Positions 8,669 to 17,099 of a stretch of 37,324 nt of DNA are shown here, piece after piece. The translations under genes were made by a program, and so were the position numbers. This stretch comes from Oscillospiraceae bacterium (GTDB taxonomy: Bacteria; Bacillota; Clostridia; Oscillospirales; Ruminococcaceae): NCBI GenBank assembly GCA_022508895.1, contig JAFLUH010000001.1, forward strand, positions 141,265 to 178,588. Direction: 5' to 3'. Position 1 is the first letter of the stretch. The number at the start of each line of letters is the position of its first letter. Below the pieces are notes generated by a model that did not search any database, was not told the origin of the DNA, and saw only the letters and a program-made list of their open reading frames with translations.

Positions 8669-8908
8669 ATGAGACTTGACAAATACCTGAAGGTATCGAG
8701 GCTGATAAAGCGCCGCACTGTGGCAAACGAAGCCTGCGATGCGGAAAAGATACTGGTGAACGGAAAACCTGCCAGAGCCTCCTACGAGGTAAAGCTGAAT
8801 GACATAATAGAAATACAGATGGGAAAAACTCCTCTGAAGGTAAGAGTTCTGAAAATCGTTGACGTAGTAGGGAAGGAAGGCAGCAGCGAGCTTTACGAGG
8901 CTATCTGA
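8669..8908 (+). CDS. rqcP: S4-domain ribosome-associated quality-control protein RqcP (YabO)
   Basis: RqcP is a small S4 RNA-binding protein. In Bacillus it binds the obstructed 50S subunit and cooperates with RqcH in alanine tailing of stalled chains. The 79-residue sequence is nearly all S4 domain: MRLDKYLKVSRLIKRRTVANEAC, then VLVNGKPARASYEVKLNDIIEI-like strands. The conserved N terminus MRLDKYLK fixes the ATG at 8669. Its AAGGG site is about 13 bases away, a little long. A three-codon ORF (ATG at 8661, stop 8670-8672) lies between them and overlaps the start. The position between hup and yabP matches yabO. Confidence 0.92.
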   Translation: MRLDKYLKVSRLIKRRTVANEACDAEKILVNGKPARASYEVKLNDIIEIQMGKTPLKVRVLKIVDVVGKEGSSELYEAI

Positions 8909-8919
8909 CTGTTCTAAAA

Positions 8920-8979
8920 AAATAAACGCCGCATAAGAATATATAGGACGGTTGTCCGTCTGAGAGGAGGCGTTTATTT
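8920..8979 (+). promoter_or_regulatory. Long inverted repeat around the yabP ribosome-binding site
   Basis: AAATAAACGCC (8920-8930) is a perfect 11-base reverse complement of GGCGTTTATTT (8969-8979), which ends at the yabP ATG and includes the last two G of its GAGGAGG site. The enclosed loop holds a second hairpin, GACGG-TTGT-CCGTC (8947-8960). The structure is seen directly. A role in gating yabP translation is inference. Confidence 0.6.
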
Positions 8980-9258
8980 ATGGCAGAGCAAAAAAACGGT
9001 TTACACAGTCTGGTAATGGAAAATCGGAAACGTTTAGCCATTTCCGGAGTAAAAGAAGTAGAAGGCTTTACGGAAACGGAAGTAAGGCTTTATACCGATA
9101 TGGGTCAGATCACCGTCAAGGGTAGAAATCTGAAGGTCAATCAGGTAAGTACCGAAACCGGAGAGCTTATCATGAACGGAGATCTTATAAACTCAGTCGT
9201 TTATTCGGAAAAGACCAAGCGAGCTCCGAATAATTTCATAACCAAGCTGTTCAGGTAA
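8980..9258 (+). CDS. yabP: Sporulation protein YabP
   Basis: YabP belongs to the YabP/YqfC family of small forespore or mother-cell proteins needed for spore formation; its biochemical role is poorly defined. The 92-residue sequence shows the family pattern: HSLVMENRKRLAISGVKEVEGF, the middle VRLYTDMGQITVKGRNLKV and a GELIMNGDLINSVVY segment. The ribosome-binding site GAGGAGG is strong but partly buried in an 11-bp inverted repeat. It lies between rqcP and yabQ, as in Bacillus and many clostridia, and supports the organism being an endospore former. Confidence 0.93.
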   Translation: MAEQKNGLHSLVMENRKRLAISGVKEVEGFTETEVRLYTDMGQITVKGRNLKVNQVSTETGELIMNGDLINSVVYSEKTKRAPNNFITKLFR

Positions 9259-9264
9259 GCGGCC

Positions 9265-9819
9265 ATGTTTGAAAATATAAGCTCAACTCTGCAGCAATGT
9301 GGGTATTTTTTTGCCGCCGGACTTATTATGGGACTGTTTTATGAAGCCCTGCGTTTTTTTCGCATGATCCTGCGTCATAATGTTGTTGCTGTATGCATTG
9401 AAGATGCTCTATACCTGTCTATTTGCGCATTTATAAGCTTCATAATAGCTCTGTCGGTGGGTATAGGCTATATGCGGATATATTACATAGTTTTTGAAGC
9501 TATGGGCGCAGCGATATATTTTTTGACTGTCGGAAGGCTGCTTAACAGCATTTTAAGACATATTTCAGGAGCAACAAAACGCTTTATCCGTACGATCGCA
9601 GATAAAATATGGCATTATTTATGCAAATTCTTTGCACCGATTGGTAAAAAAATAAAGATGATATTTGGCAAAATTGCTGAAAATGCCCGAAAATCAGCAT
9701 TTTATAGCAAAATGCACTTGAAAAAACCGGACGAAATAGAGTATAATGATAAAGTACAATCAATCGGTGGAGGTGAACGTGCTGGTGTTGTCAAAGCAAA
9801 AATCCGAAAAAAAGAATAG
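9265..9819 (+). CDS. yabQ: Spore cortex biosynthesis protein YabQ
   Basis: YabQ is an integral membrane protein needed for spore cortex formation. The 184-residue protein has the conserved N-terminal region FFAAGLIMGLFYEALRFFR, then hydrophobic segments at about residues 38-66 and 68-92. A basic cytoplasmic tail follows, which varies between species. It starts six bases after yabP with only a weak upstream AGGTAAG, suggesting coupling. Its last 41 bases overlap the divIC start in another frame. Confidence 0.9.
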   Translation: MFENISSTLQQCGYFFAAGLIMGLFYEALRFFRMILRHNVVAVCIEDALYLSICAFISFIIALSVGIGYMRIYYIVFEAMGAAIYFLTVGRLLNSILRHISGATKRFIRTIADKIWHYLCKFFAPIGKKIKMIFGKIAENARKSAFYSKMHLKKPDEIEYNDKVQSIGGGERAGVVKAKIRKKE

Positions 9820-10081
9820 CTCCATACTGTTTTATTTAGCTTTGACAGCAATTCTTGTCTTTGCGCTCGTGCAAGTAATTTCCATGCAGATGGAGATATC
9901 CCGTGCACAATCAGAGCTTGACGGCATCACTAACGAGCTGAACTCGGTATTGGTGGCAAATGAACAGCTGAGACGATACAGCAGTGATGAAAACATAATG
10001 GAATATATAGAGCAAATAGCGAGAGATCAGCTTGATTATTCACATTCCGATGAAACCGTATATTATTTTGTTCCCAAATAA
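9779..10081 (+). CDS. divIC: Septum formation initiator DivIC/FtsB-like protein (GTG start)
   Basis: DivIC-type proteins are bitopic membrane proteins that join FtsL and DivIB in the divisome. With the GTG at 9779 the protein has 100 residues: a short basic N terminus, one membrane segment (about residues 17-35, ILFYLALTAILVFALVQVI), a coiled coil with heptad leucines, and the family ending EQIARDQLDYSHSDETVYYF. I chose the GTG because GGTGGAGGT sits five bases before it. The ATG at 9746 lacks such a site. The gene overlaps yabQ and is the last of the cluster, before a terminator. Confidence 0.9.
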   Translation: MLVLSKQKSEKKNSSILFYLALTAILVFALVQVISMQMEISRAQSELDGITNELNSVLVANEQLRRYSSDENIMEYIEQIARDQLDYSHSDETVYYFVPK

Positions 10082-10096
10082 AAATGCTTGAAGTAT

Positions 10097-10133
10097 AAAG
10101 CCCCTTGACGTTTAAACGTTCAAGGGGCTTTTT
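10097..10133 (+). terminator. Intrinsic terminator after divIC
   Basis: GCCCCTTGA pairs with TCAAGGGGC around an inner CGT-TTAA-ACG hairpin with one bulged T, and five T residues follow. It lies between convergent genes and the other strand has an A/T-rich flank, so partial bidirectional action is possible. Confidence 0.88.
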
Positions 10134-10134
10134 G

Positions 10135-11085
10135 TCAGGATTCAAATTTTTCTTTTTTTATAAAACGGTTATAGATAACCGGGCTTGTTTCATCAATTAT
10201 TTCCGATAGCTTATCACAAACCTCTTTTTCCAGATCTGCAGCTTGAAAAAAGCTGTTTTGTACAGCCGTGTATTGATTTTGGTCAATATGTCTTTTTCCG
10301 CAATCGGGTCTTTTTGCATAAACCGAATCAATATCTATATTTTCCGTTATTTTATCGCAATCCTTTATAATGTCATTGAGGTTTTTTAAAGCGTAATTAA
10401 ATGAATCTGAAATAAGATTATAAATCACTGCGGTGAGATAAAGATGGGGAATAAAAGTATATGATATAAGGTGATCGTAGTTTCTGATCATATAGGCAAT
10501 AAACGCTTCCAGCGGGGTATAGACGTATGCAGACCCGAAGGAGAGCGTCAGCATGTTCGATTGTGCCTCGTAAGCGTTAAAAGCCGCATCAATACCGCAT
10601 AACGTTGTGTTGAGCGGACAAATATCAAGCGTAAGGGTATATTTTTCGTAATAATCCTTTATGAAATCGTAAAGTTCAATCTCGTCATCGCCGAAATCCT
10701 TGACAATTCTAACCGCAGAGGCACAGCCTGACTGCTGTATCAGATCTATATCCTTATGCAGCATTGTCAGCGGATAGTCTCCTGCTTGTATCTCTATTAT
10801 TATATTCGGTCTCTGCAGTTTTTGAGCAATAGGCAGCATATTAAAGGGAAGCACTATATATGCAAATTCTTTCTCTTTCAGTACAAGAAAATCCGTAAGG
10901 CTTTCAATCCTGAAAATAAAATTTTCCTGCGTGCGCACATTGGACAGGAACTTTAATGAGCAGTTGTCTATTTCTATGTAATCCACGCTGCTGTCAAACA
11001 ATGAAACTATGTAATCTCTCACATTTTTACTGTTTGCATTTTTTGAGAAATCCATGTTGCAAAGGCTGTTATCAATTATTTTCAT
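10135..11085 (-). CDS. Degenerate homocitrate/isopropylmalate synthase-like (DRE-TIM) protein
   Basis: This 316-residue protein has the strand-by-strand rhythm of an HMGL-like TIM barrel. It opens MKIIDNSLCNMDF where active enzymes have DTTLRDG, continues DYIEIDNCSL and IIIEIQAGDY, and has LDICPLNTTLCGIDAAFNAY followed by LTLSFGSAYVYTPLEAFI, like the region before the GIGERAGNAPLE motif. The Arg and Asp of the DRE motif and the His-x-His metal site are not evident, so catalysis by the usual mechanism is unlikely. It is transcribed alone, convergent to divIC. No clear ribosome-binding site precedes the ATG. The family assignment rests on motif spacing and is tentative; the function is unknown. 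Confidence 0.5.
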   Translation of the reverse strand: MKIIDNSLCNMDFSKNANSKNVRDYIVSLFDSSVDYIEIDNCSLKFLSNVRTQENFIFRIESLTDFLVLKEKEFAYIVLPFNMLPIAQKLQRPNIIIEIQAGDYPLTMLHKDIDLIQQSGCASAVRIVKDFGDDEIELYDFIKDYYEKYTLTLDICPLNTTLCGIDAAFNAYEAQSNMLTLSFGSAYVYTPLEAFIAYMIRNYDHLISYTFIPHLYLTAVIYNLISDSFNYALKNLNDIIKDCDKITENIDIDSVYAKRPDCGKRHIDQNQYTAVQNSFFQAADLEKEVCDKLSEIIDETSPVIYNRFIKKEKFES

Positions 11086-11203
11086 TTTTATGTAAGGAAA
11101 ACGTATTGAAACGTCCGCCTTCCGCCTTTCTGCTTGATACTACAGTAATTATTTTATCATAAACCGCATATTTTTTCAATATGAAAATAAAGGAAAAAAA
11201 CTG

Positions 11204-11232
11204 TTTACTTTTAAGGAGAAATTTGGTATAAT
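11204..11232 (+). promoter_or_regulatory. Sigma-A type promoter for tepA
   Basis: TTTACT (11204-11209) and TATAAT (11227-11232) are separated by 17 bases. A TG-like GG precedes the -10. The tepA ATG is 87 bases downstream, leaving a leader of about 80 bases. Confidence 0.7.
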
Positions 11233-11271
11233 AATTTTATGTAATGTTTGCTCTAAGCGTATATTTTATAG

Positions 11272-11311
11272 CTTTCCGAAGAAAATAACATCAAAGTTAT
11301 CCTACGGAAAG
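11272..11311 (+). promoter_or_regulatory. Hairpin in the tepA leader overlapping the ribosome-binding site
   Basis: CTTTCCG (11272-11278) pairs with CGGAAAG (11305-11311), which is part of the GGAAAGG site. An inner ATAAC/GTTAT stem (11285-11289 with 11296-11300) lies inside. The pairing is seen; translational control is inferred. Confidence 0.45.
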
Positions 11312-11319
11312 GTGATATT

Positions 11320-12258
11320 ATGGCAAACAGTAAAAACAAGCATAACGATCTGTCAAAACCTGAGAGAAGTACAAACGAGACTGAAGAAACAGGCGAGACC
11401 GAAGCAGAGGAAGCTCTGAGTGAAAGCCGCAATCAGTTGATAATAGATACAGGTATAGTTGCTACTAACGCTAAGCACGCTATACACTGTCTCACCATTA
11501 TCGGACAGATCGAAGGACACTACATTCTCCCACCACAAAACAAGACCACAAAGTACGAGCATATAATACCTGCTCTTGTGGCGATCGAACAGGATCCTGA
11601 AATAGAAGGGCTTTTGATCATTCTTAATACTGTCGGCGGCGATGTAGAGGCGGGACTTGCAATATCTGAGCTGATTGCCGGAATGACAAAGCCGACTGTT
11701 TCCATTGTTGTGGGCGGCGGTCATTCTATAGGCGTTCCTCTTGCAGTCAGCGCGAAGCAAAGCTTTATCGTCCCATCTGCCACCATGACTATACACCCTG
11801 TCAGAATGAACGGACTGCTGCTGGGTATTCCGCAGACTCTTTCATATTTTGACAGAATGCAGGAGAGGATAATAAATTTTGTAACTAAAAACAGCGGAAT
11901 ATCCGCTTCAAGGTTTAAAGAGCTTATGATGAAAAAAGACGAGCTTGTAATGGACGTAGGCTCTGTGGTAGACGGTGATACGGCTGTTAAGGAAGGTCTT
12001 ATCGACAGTCTGGGCGGATTGTCCGATGCGGTACAGTGCCTTTATGATATGATAGAAAGTGAAAACGAGGAGAAAAACGCAAAGAGACCGTCTAACAGAA
12101 AAAAGAGCACTAAAAAGCAGCCTTCCAAGACGCGTCCCCGCAAGAACACCGTTCCATCAGAAATTGAACCGCAGCGGGCAGTATCGCTGCTCAATATGAT
12201 ATGCAGAGGAGAGATTATCCTCGAAGATGGAATGTTCAAGGCGGCTGAAGGGAACTGA
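11320..12258 (+). CDS. tepA: ClpP-family protease TepA
   Basis: TepA (YmfB) is a ClpP-like serine protease associated in Bacillus with signal peptide/spore protein turnover and secretion. The 312-residue protein has a charged N-terminal extension and the ClpP core with [17 protein letters not shown]. The nucleophile is Ser136 in [11 protein letters not shown] and the catalytic His159 is in TIHPVR. A basic, lysine/arginine-rich C-terminal tail (about residues 250-280) and a short conserved end follow. It stands just before a YlzJ-like gene and two genes before spoIIIE-type ftsK, the same neighbourhood as in Bacillus, though uppP is inserted here. Confidence 0.92.
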   Translation: MANSKNKHNDLSKPERSTNETEETGETEAEEALSESRNQLIIDTGIVATNAKHAIHCLTIIGQIEGHYILPPQNKTTKYEHIIPALVAIEQDPEIEGLLIILNTVGGDVEAGLAISELIAGMTKPTVSIVVGGGHSIGVPLAVSAKQSFIVPSATMTIHPVRMNGLLLGIPQTLSYFDRMQERIINFVTKNSGISASRFKELMMKKDELVMDVGSVVDGDTAVKEGLIDSLGGLSDAVQCLYDMIESENEEKNAKRPSNRKKSTKKQPSKTRPRKNTVPSEIEPQRAVSLLNMICRGEIILEDGMFKAAEGN

Positions 12259-12262
12259 TAAT

Positions 12263-12457
12263 ATGTTTTACTCTATTATAAGCGAATATGATGTTTTTTT
12301 CAGTAAGGACAACAACGAATTTTGTGAAAAACGTAACGGCAGCGGTGTAATGACAATGGTAAAGCGTGACGGCAAATATCTACCTCACAGCTTTTTTTCC
12401 ACAGACCCTGCCGATTATCTTAAATCTGAAAATCAGATAACACCATACTATTATTAG
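12263..12457 (+). CDS. YlzJ-like small protein
   Basis: This is a 64-residue ORF whose ATG at 12263 lies four bases after the tepA stop. The YlzJ-like family pattern is visible: an N-terminal FYSIISEYDVFF strand, a central glycine followed by a basic stretch (MTMVKRDG), and a C-terminal STDPADYL motif. YlzJ-like proteins lie next to tepA and spoIIIE in Bacillus and their function is unknown. A longer ORF from 12227 extends back into tepA and is rejected, because the family motif starts at 12263. Confidence 0.75.
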   Translation: MFYSIISEYDVFFSKDNNEFCEKRNGSGVMTMVKRDGKYLPHSFFSTDPADYLKSENQITPYYY

Positions 12458-12521
12458 GCTGTGTTATTCAGCCTTACATATTTTCTAAGCAGCCTTACCT
12501 GTTTGAAAGGAATCTATACAA

Positions 12522-13382
12522 ATGGAAGAATACATATCAATAATAATTCAAGGCATAATTCAGGGGCTTACGGAATTTTTGCCTATATCCAGCTCGGGTC
12601 ACTTATCTGTCGCTCAGCATTTTCTTGGAATAGAGGAGGCTGGACTTCTCATTTCGATAGTCCTTCACTTAGGCACGCTCGTGGCGGTATTTATTGCATT
12701 TTACAAGGATATATGGGGGATTATCAAGGAATTTTTCCTGACGATAAAGGATATTTTTACAGGTAAGTTCTCCTGGAAGGATATGAATGACAGCCGAAGA
12801 ATGCTCTTTATGGTCATAATCGCCACACTTATCCTAGTTCCGGCGTACTTTGTAAAGGATTTCTTTACCTGTATGGAGGGCGACGGCGACATTATATTTG
12901 AAGGCTGTGCCTTTATGTTCACTGCATTGCTTCTGTTTTTATCGGACGCTTGCGTCAAGGGCTTCAAAACAGGTAAGGATATGAGGATACGGGACGCTGT
13001 TGCTGTAGGTCTGTTCCAGTGCGTAGCTCTTTTCCCGGGCGTATCACGCTCAGGTTCAACAATAACTTCCGGCCTATTCTGCGGTCTTACAAGAGAAACC
13101 GCTGTAAAATTTTCTTTTATTCTCGGTATCCCTGCCATATTGGGAGGAAGCGTGCTTGAGATAAAGGACGCGATTGATTCAGGAACTGAATTTGATATCC
13201 CTATACTTTTGATAGGATTTGTTGTTGCTGCGGCTGTTGGAGTGCTCTCCATCAAGCTGGTCAGCCTTGTGGCTAAAAAGAACAAATTTAAATGGTTTGG
13301 AGTATATGTTCTGATTTTGGGCTTGTTATGTGTAGGAACAGGTCTTTATGAAACAATAACAGGAAATGCTATAAGATTTTAA
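12522..13382 (+). CDS. uppP: Undecaprenyl-diphosphate phosphatase UppP (BacA)
   Basis: UppP recycles the lipid carrier by removing a phosphate from undecaprenyl diphosphate at the outer face of the membrane. It supports cell-wall synthesis and can raise bacitracin tolerance. The 286-residue protein has multiple membrane helices and both family signatures: QGLTEFLPISSSGHL near the N terminus (Glu and Ser/His cluster) and the PGVSRSGSTI motif around residue 170. A GAAAGGAA ribosome-binding site precedes the ATG. It is inserted between ylzJ and ftsK/spoIIIE. A short TAGGCTG/CAGCCTTA hairpin at 12455-12475 precedes it but lacks a clear T-tract. Confidence 0.96.
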   Translation: MEEYISIIIQGIIQGLTEFLPISSSGHLSVAQHFLGIEEAGLLISIVLHLGTLVAVFIAFYKDIWGIIKEFFLTIKDIFTGKFSWKDMNDSRRMLFMVIIATLILVPAYFVKDFFTCMEGDGDIIFEGCAFMFTALLLFLSDACVKGFKTGKDMRIRDAVAVGLFQCVALFPGVSRSGSTITSGLFCGLTRETAVKFSFILGIPAILGGSVLEIKDAIDSGTEFDIPILLIGFVVAAAVGVLSIKLVSLVAKKNKFKWFGVYVLILGLLCVGTGLYETITGNAIRF

Positions 13383-13424
13383 AATATAGGAAGAATAAAA
13401 GATAGATAATACTCGGAGGTTTAA

Positions 13425-16061
13425 ATGGCAGCTTCACAGCAGGGAAAATCTGCAAAATCAGCTACGGCAATGAAAAAGTCAGAGGCTCTTGCAAGGAATA
13501 AACGGCGCAGAAATATCTGGTCGGTGGTTCTTTTTGCAATAGGTATCATGTTTGCGGCTTTTGCATTTATTGGCAATGTCCACTCGGATGAACCGAATAT
13601 GTGGGATTACATACACGGATTTTTCTGCGGTATTTTCGGTGTCGTCGTTTTTGCCATAGGTCCTCTTTTCATCTATGTTTCAATAATGATAGGCATGGAC
13701 AAGGGCAGATCTACTATAAAGGCGAGGATATTGCAGATAACACTTTTTATATTTCTTCTCTGTGCCGCAATTCAAATTATTTTCGTAGGTCAGTTGGCAT
13801 CTCCCGAAGCAGAAGGATTTGGTGATGTCATTGGAGAAATATACACAAATGGAACATTTATTTCCGGCGGAGGAGTGTGTTCCTTGCTGATAGCCGCTCC
13901 ATTGCTTCTCTTAGGACGCGTGGGAGCATCTATCGTCATAATCCTCGTAATATTTGTCATTGTAATGCTTATTGCAAATATTAGCCTTATTGATTTTTTA
14001 AAGCTGATTGCCAAGCCCTTTGTGAAGCTCGGAGCATATGTTAAAGAAAAGCGTTTGGAATATGAAGAGGAAAGCCGCTACGTTCGTGAAGACCGTGAGG
14101 AACGTGAGCTTTTGGAGGCGGCAATGGCGGAGCAGGAAGAAGCTGATAAAGACGGCAATGATAAGCTTGCCAAAAAATTCAGCAGTCTTGATGCTATGAC
14201 AAAGGGAATGAGAGAGGATAGTCCTGCACAAGTCAATGAAGCAAAAGCCATTGTAGACGAGCAGATGCAGGAATCAGATGAATACCTTATAAAAATAGGA
14301 GCAAAATCCCCACTTGTTCCGCCAAGACTTACTGATGAGGATTACAAGCGAAATAAAGAAGCTCCGCTCAACAACCCTGATCCTGTTGATGAAACAGAGC
14401 AAACTTCCTCTGACAGTCAGGAAGAAACTGAAGCAAACACCGAAATAAGCGAAATAGAACAGGCAATTATCGATTATAACAAGGAAATTGAGGAAAAAAA
14501 CAGCAAAAAAGGAATAATTATTGATAATGCCGAAAGCAATGCAGAAGGCGACCAACAGGTCACTGATACCGTGGTCGCTTCTGTTGAGGAGTATAAGCTT
14601 CCTCCAATTACGCTTCTTAATGAGATACAAAGAAATGTTAGCGATGAGAATATCAGTGCTGAAATTGAAAACAATGCGTCTGTACTGGTAAATGCGCTGA
14701 AAAGCTTCGGAGTTTCAACTAAATTTCTCGAAGCCGTTCGAGGTCCATCCGTTACAAGATATGAGCTTCAACCTGCTCCCGGAGTAAAGATATCCAAGAT
14801 AACGGGACTTGTGGACGATATCGCTCTTAACCTTGCTACCGCAGGTGTGCGTATAGAAGCGCCTATACCGAATAAAGCTGCTGTGGGCATAGAAGTCCCC
14901 AACAAGGAGAAGGAAACTGTCTCTATTCGTGAGATGATAGACAGCGATGCTTTCAGAAACTGTGACAGCAAGCTCGGCTCGGCTTTGGGCAAGAATATTT
15001 CCGGAGAAGTCGTTATATGCGATATTTCGGAAATGCCGCATATCCTCATTGCAGGAACTACAGGCTCGGGTAAATCAGTATGTGTCAACTCGATTATAAT
15101 GAGCATTTTATATCGCTCGACTCCGGAAGAGGTTCGGTTGGTAATGATAGACCCCAAGGCCGTCGAATTTATGATATACAACGGAATAGGACACTTGCTG
15201 CTGCCTGTGGTTACCGACCCGAAAAAGGCGGCAGGCTCTCTGGCTTGGGCATGCACCGAAATGGACAAGCGTTACAATATTTTAAGCGAAAACAATGTAC
15301 GAGATATAAAAGCTTATAACAAGCTCGCCGCTACACGGGACGACCTTGATCCTATGCCTCAGGTAGTTATATTCATAGACGAGTTGGCTGACCTTATGAT
15401 GTGCTCCAAAAATGATGTTGAGGCAAGCATCTGCCGTATTGCACAAAAAGCAAGAGCCGCAGGAATGCATCTTGTAGTTGCCACTCAAAGACCTTCCGTC
15501 GATGTAATTACCGGACTCATTAAATCCAACATACCGTCCAGAATAGCATTAAAGGTAGCACAGCAGGTAGACAGCCGGACAATAATAGACGCCAGCGGCG
15601 CTGAAAAGCTGCTTGGTAAAGGCGATATGCTGTATAAATCGGTGGTAATGCCTAAGCCTACCCGAGTTCAAGGCTGTTGGGTATCAGATGAAGAAGTTGA
15701 GCGAGTCACCGAATTTATCAAGGATAAATTTGCCCTTGAATACGATGAAAGCGTTATTGACGAGGTAGAACGTCAAGCTGAGCGTGTAGGAGCTGATGAA
15801 AAATCAAAGACCTCTTTTGACGGAGATCTTGATATCAGTGACGATAAGCTTGATGAAGCAATAGAAGTAGTATTTGCCAACGGAGGAGCCAGCACCTCGG
15901 CTTTGCAGAGAGCCTTAAAAGTAGGTTACGGAAGAGCTGCTCGTCTCGTAGACATCATGGAGCAGATGGGTATCGTAGGACCTCCTGATGGCAATAAACC
16001 ACGTCAACTCACAATGTCCAAAGAAAGCTGGTATGAAAGAAAGCTTAACAAACAGGATTAA
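13425..16061 (+). CDS. DNA translocase FtsK/SpoIIIE
   Basis: FtsK/SpoIIIE proteins pump DNA through the closing septum during division or sporulation. The 878-residue protein has about four N-terminal membrane helices (residues 30-200) and an acidic/charged linker (205-420). The motor domain has Walker A GTTGSGKS near residue 544, Walker B VVIFIDELADL near 648 and the RIALKVAQQVDSRTIID segment. The C-terminal gamma domain, a winged helix that reads polarity sequences, has GGASTSALQRALKVGYGRAARLVD. A GGAGG ribosome-binding site precedes the ATG. Adjacency to tepA and ylzJ favours the SpoIIIE orthologue, but one gene could serve both roles. Confidence 0.95.
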   Translation: MAASQQGKSAKSATAMKKSEALARNKRRRNIWSVVLFAIGIMFAAFAFIGNVHSDEPNMWDYIHGFFCGIFGVVVFAIGPLFIYVSIMIGMDKGRSTIKARILQITLFIFLLCAAIQIIFVGQLASPEAEGFGDVIGEIYTNGTFISGGGVCSLLIAAPLLLLGRVGASIVIILVIFVIVMLIANISLIDFLKLIAKPFVKLGAYVKEKRLEYEEESRYVREDREERELLEAAMAEQEEADKDGNDKLAKKFSSLDAMTKGMREDSPAQVNEAKAIVDEQMQESDEYLIKIGAKSPLVPPRLTDEDYKRNKEAPLNNPDPVDETEQTSSDSQEETEANTEISEIEQAIIDYNKEIEEKNSKKGIIIDNAESNAEGDQQVTDTVVASVEEYKLPPITLLNEIQRNVSDENISAEIENNASVLVNALKSFGVSTKFLEAVRGPSVTRYELQPAPGVKISKITGLVDDIALNLATAGVRIEAPIPNKAAVGIEVPNKEKETVSIREMIDSDAFRNCDSKLGSALGKNISGEVVICDISEMPHILIAGTTGSGKSVCVNSIIMSILYRSTPEEVRLVMIDPKAVEFMIYNGIGHLLLPVVTDPKKAAGSLAWACTEMDKRYNILSENNVRDIKAYNKLAATRDDLDPMPQVVIFIDELADLMMCSKNDVEASICRIAQKARAAGMHLVVATQRPSVDVITGLIKSNIPSRIALKVAQQVDSRTIIDASGAEKLLGKGDMLYKSVVMPKPTRVQGCWVSDEEVERVTEFIKDKFALEYDESVIDEVERQAERVGADEKSKTSFDGDLDISDDKLDEAIEVVFANGGASTSALQRALKVGYGRAARLVDIMEQMGIVGPPDGNKPRQLTMSKESWYERKLNKQD

Positions 16062-16079
16062 TTAAATTAAGAGGTTTCT

Positions 16080-17096
16080 ATGAAAACAAATTATTCTTTG
16101 AATAAGTACCGCAAACGAAACACCAAAGTAATACGAAAAGTTGCTTCAGGCAGCATAGGTGCCAATAACAGCGGTAAACCTATTCTTATTGCAATAATTG
16201 TTTTTATATTAGCCTTCCTATTGTTTTTCATTCTTAACGATAGATTTTTTAAGATCGAGGGAATTCCAACATGGGACGATCTTTATCAAGGAGCAGGTCT
16301 TTCCTCCCCTGCTACAGCAGTAGAAGGGGACGTTTCCGTTCATTTTATTGATGTGGGTCAAGGGGACTGTGAGCTGATAAAAACTCGAAACAAAGCCGTC
16401 CTGATAGATTGCGGTGAAAAAGAGAACTATGCTGATGTAATATCATACATAAAATCACAGGACATCAAATATATTGATTATGTTATCGTCACGCACCCCC
16501 ATTCTGATCATGCGGGCGGAATGAGTTTTATTCTTGACGAATTTGACATAGGAACGGTCATTATGCCGAAAATACAGGAATCGGTCATTCCTACCACAAG
16601 TACATATATCCGCCTGCTTAAATCTATTGATAAAAAGAATATAACCGTAGAATATGCAGACGCAGGGAAGGAATATGCCATTGATGATGTTAAAATGACC
16701 GTTCTTTCACCTGTTAAAGATTATGAGGATTTAAATAACTATTCGGTTGCAGTGAAGCTTGTGCATGGCGAAAATTCTTTTTTGTTTACGGGAGATATAG
16801 AAAAAGAAGCGGAAAATGATATTTTGGAAAAGGGCTGTGATGTTTCCGCAGATGTTCTTAAAGTAGCTCACCACGGAAGCTCCACCTCCAGTCAGAAGAA
16901 GTTCATCAATGCAGTTTCGCCTCATTATGCCGTTATTGAGGTAGGTGCGCCCAACAGCTATAATCATCCTAACAAGGAAACGGTGCAGAGGCTGGAAAAT
17001 AAAGACATTTTTATTTACAGAACCGATATCTACGGCAATATCGTTTTTGTGAGCGACGGTAAAACGTTTAATATTCTTACTGAAAAGGAACCGTAA
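16080..17096 (+). CDS. Membrane-anchored ComEC/Rec2-type metallo-beta-lactamase-fold protein
   Basis: The 338-residue protein has a basic N terminus, one hydrophobic segment (about residues 37-60) acting as anchor or uncleaved signal, then an MBL-fold domain. The domain begins VHFIDVGQGDCELI, typical of the C-terminal domain of ComEC. It has the metal-binding THPHSDHAGGM, a later FTGDIEKEAE and AHHGSSTS, so the metal ligands are complete. The domain should lie outside the membrane. ComEC-type MBL domains are thought to act on DNA during uptake, but free-standing versions are uncharacterised and no ComEC channel is present here. It is followed four bases later by a DUF3006 gene, a common pairing. 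Confidence 0.85.
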   Translation: MKTNYSLNKYRKRNTKVIRKVASGSIGANNSGKPILIAIIVFILAFLLFFILNDRFFKIEGIPTWDDLYQGAGLSSPATAVEGDVSVHFIDVGQGDCELIKTRNKAVLIDCGEKENYADVISYIKSQDIKYIDYVIVTHPHSDHAGGMSFILDEFDIGTVIMPKIQESVIPTTSTYIRLLKSIDKKNITVEYADAGKEYAIDDVKMTVLSPVKDYEDLNNYSVAVKLVHGENSFLFTGDIEKEAENDILEKGCDVSADVLKVAHHGSSTSSQKKFINAVSPHYAVIEVGAPNSYNHPNKETVQRLENKDIFIYRTDIYGNIVFVSDGKTFNILTEKEP

Positions 17097-17099
17097 TAC

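Noticed and set aside
12455..12475. TAGGCTG/CAGCCTTA hairpin as a terminator between ylzJ and uppP
   Set aside because: No adjacent T-run and a short stem. It may be structural but cannot be called a terminator.
12461..12766. 101-codon ORF overlapping the uppP start
   Set aside because: It is a shadow frame of uppP with no ribosome-binding site and no recognisable motif.
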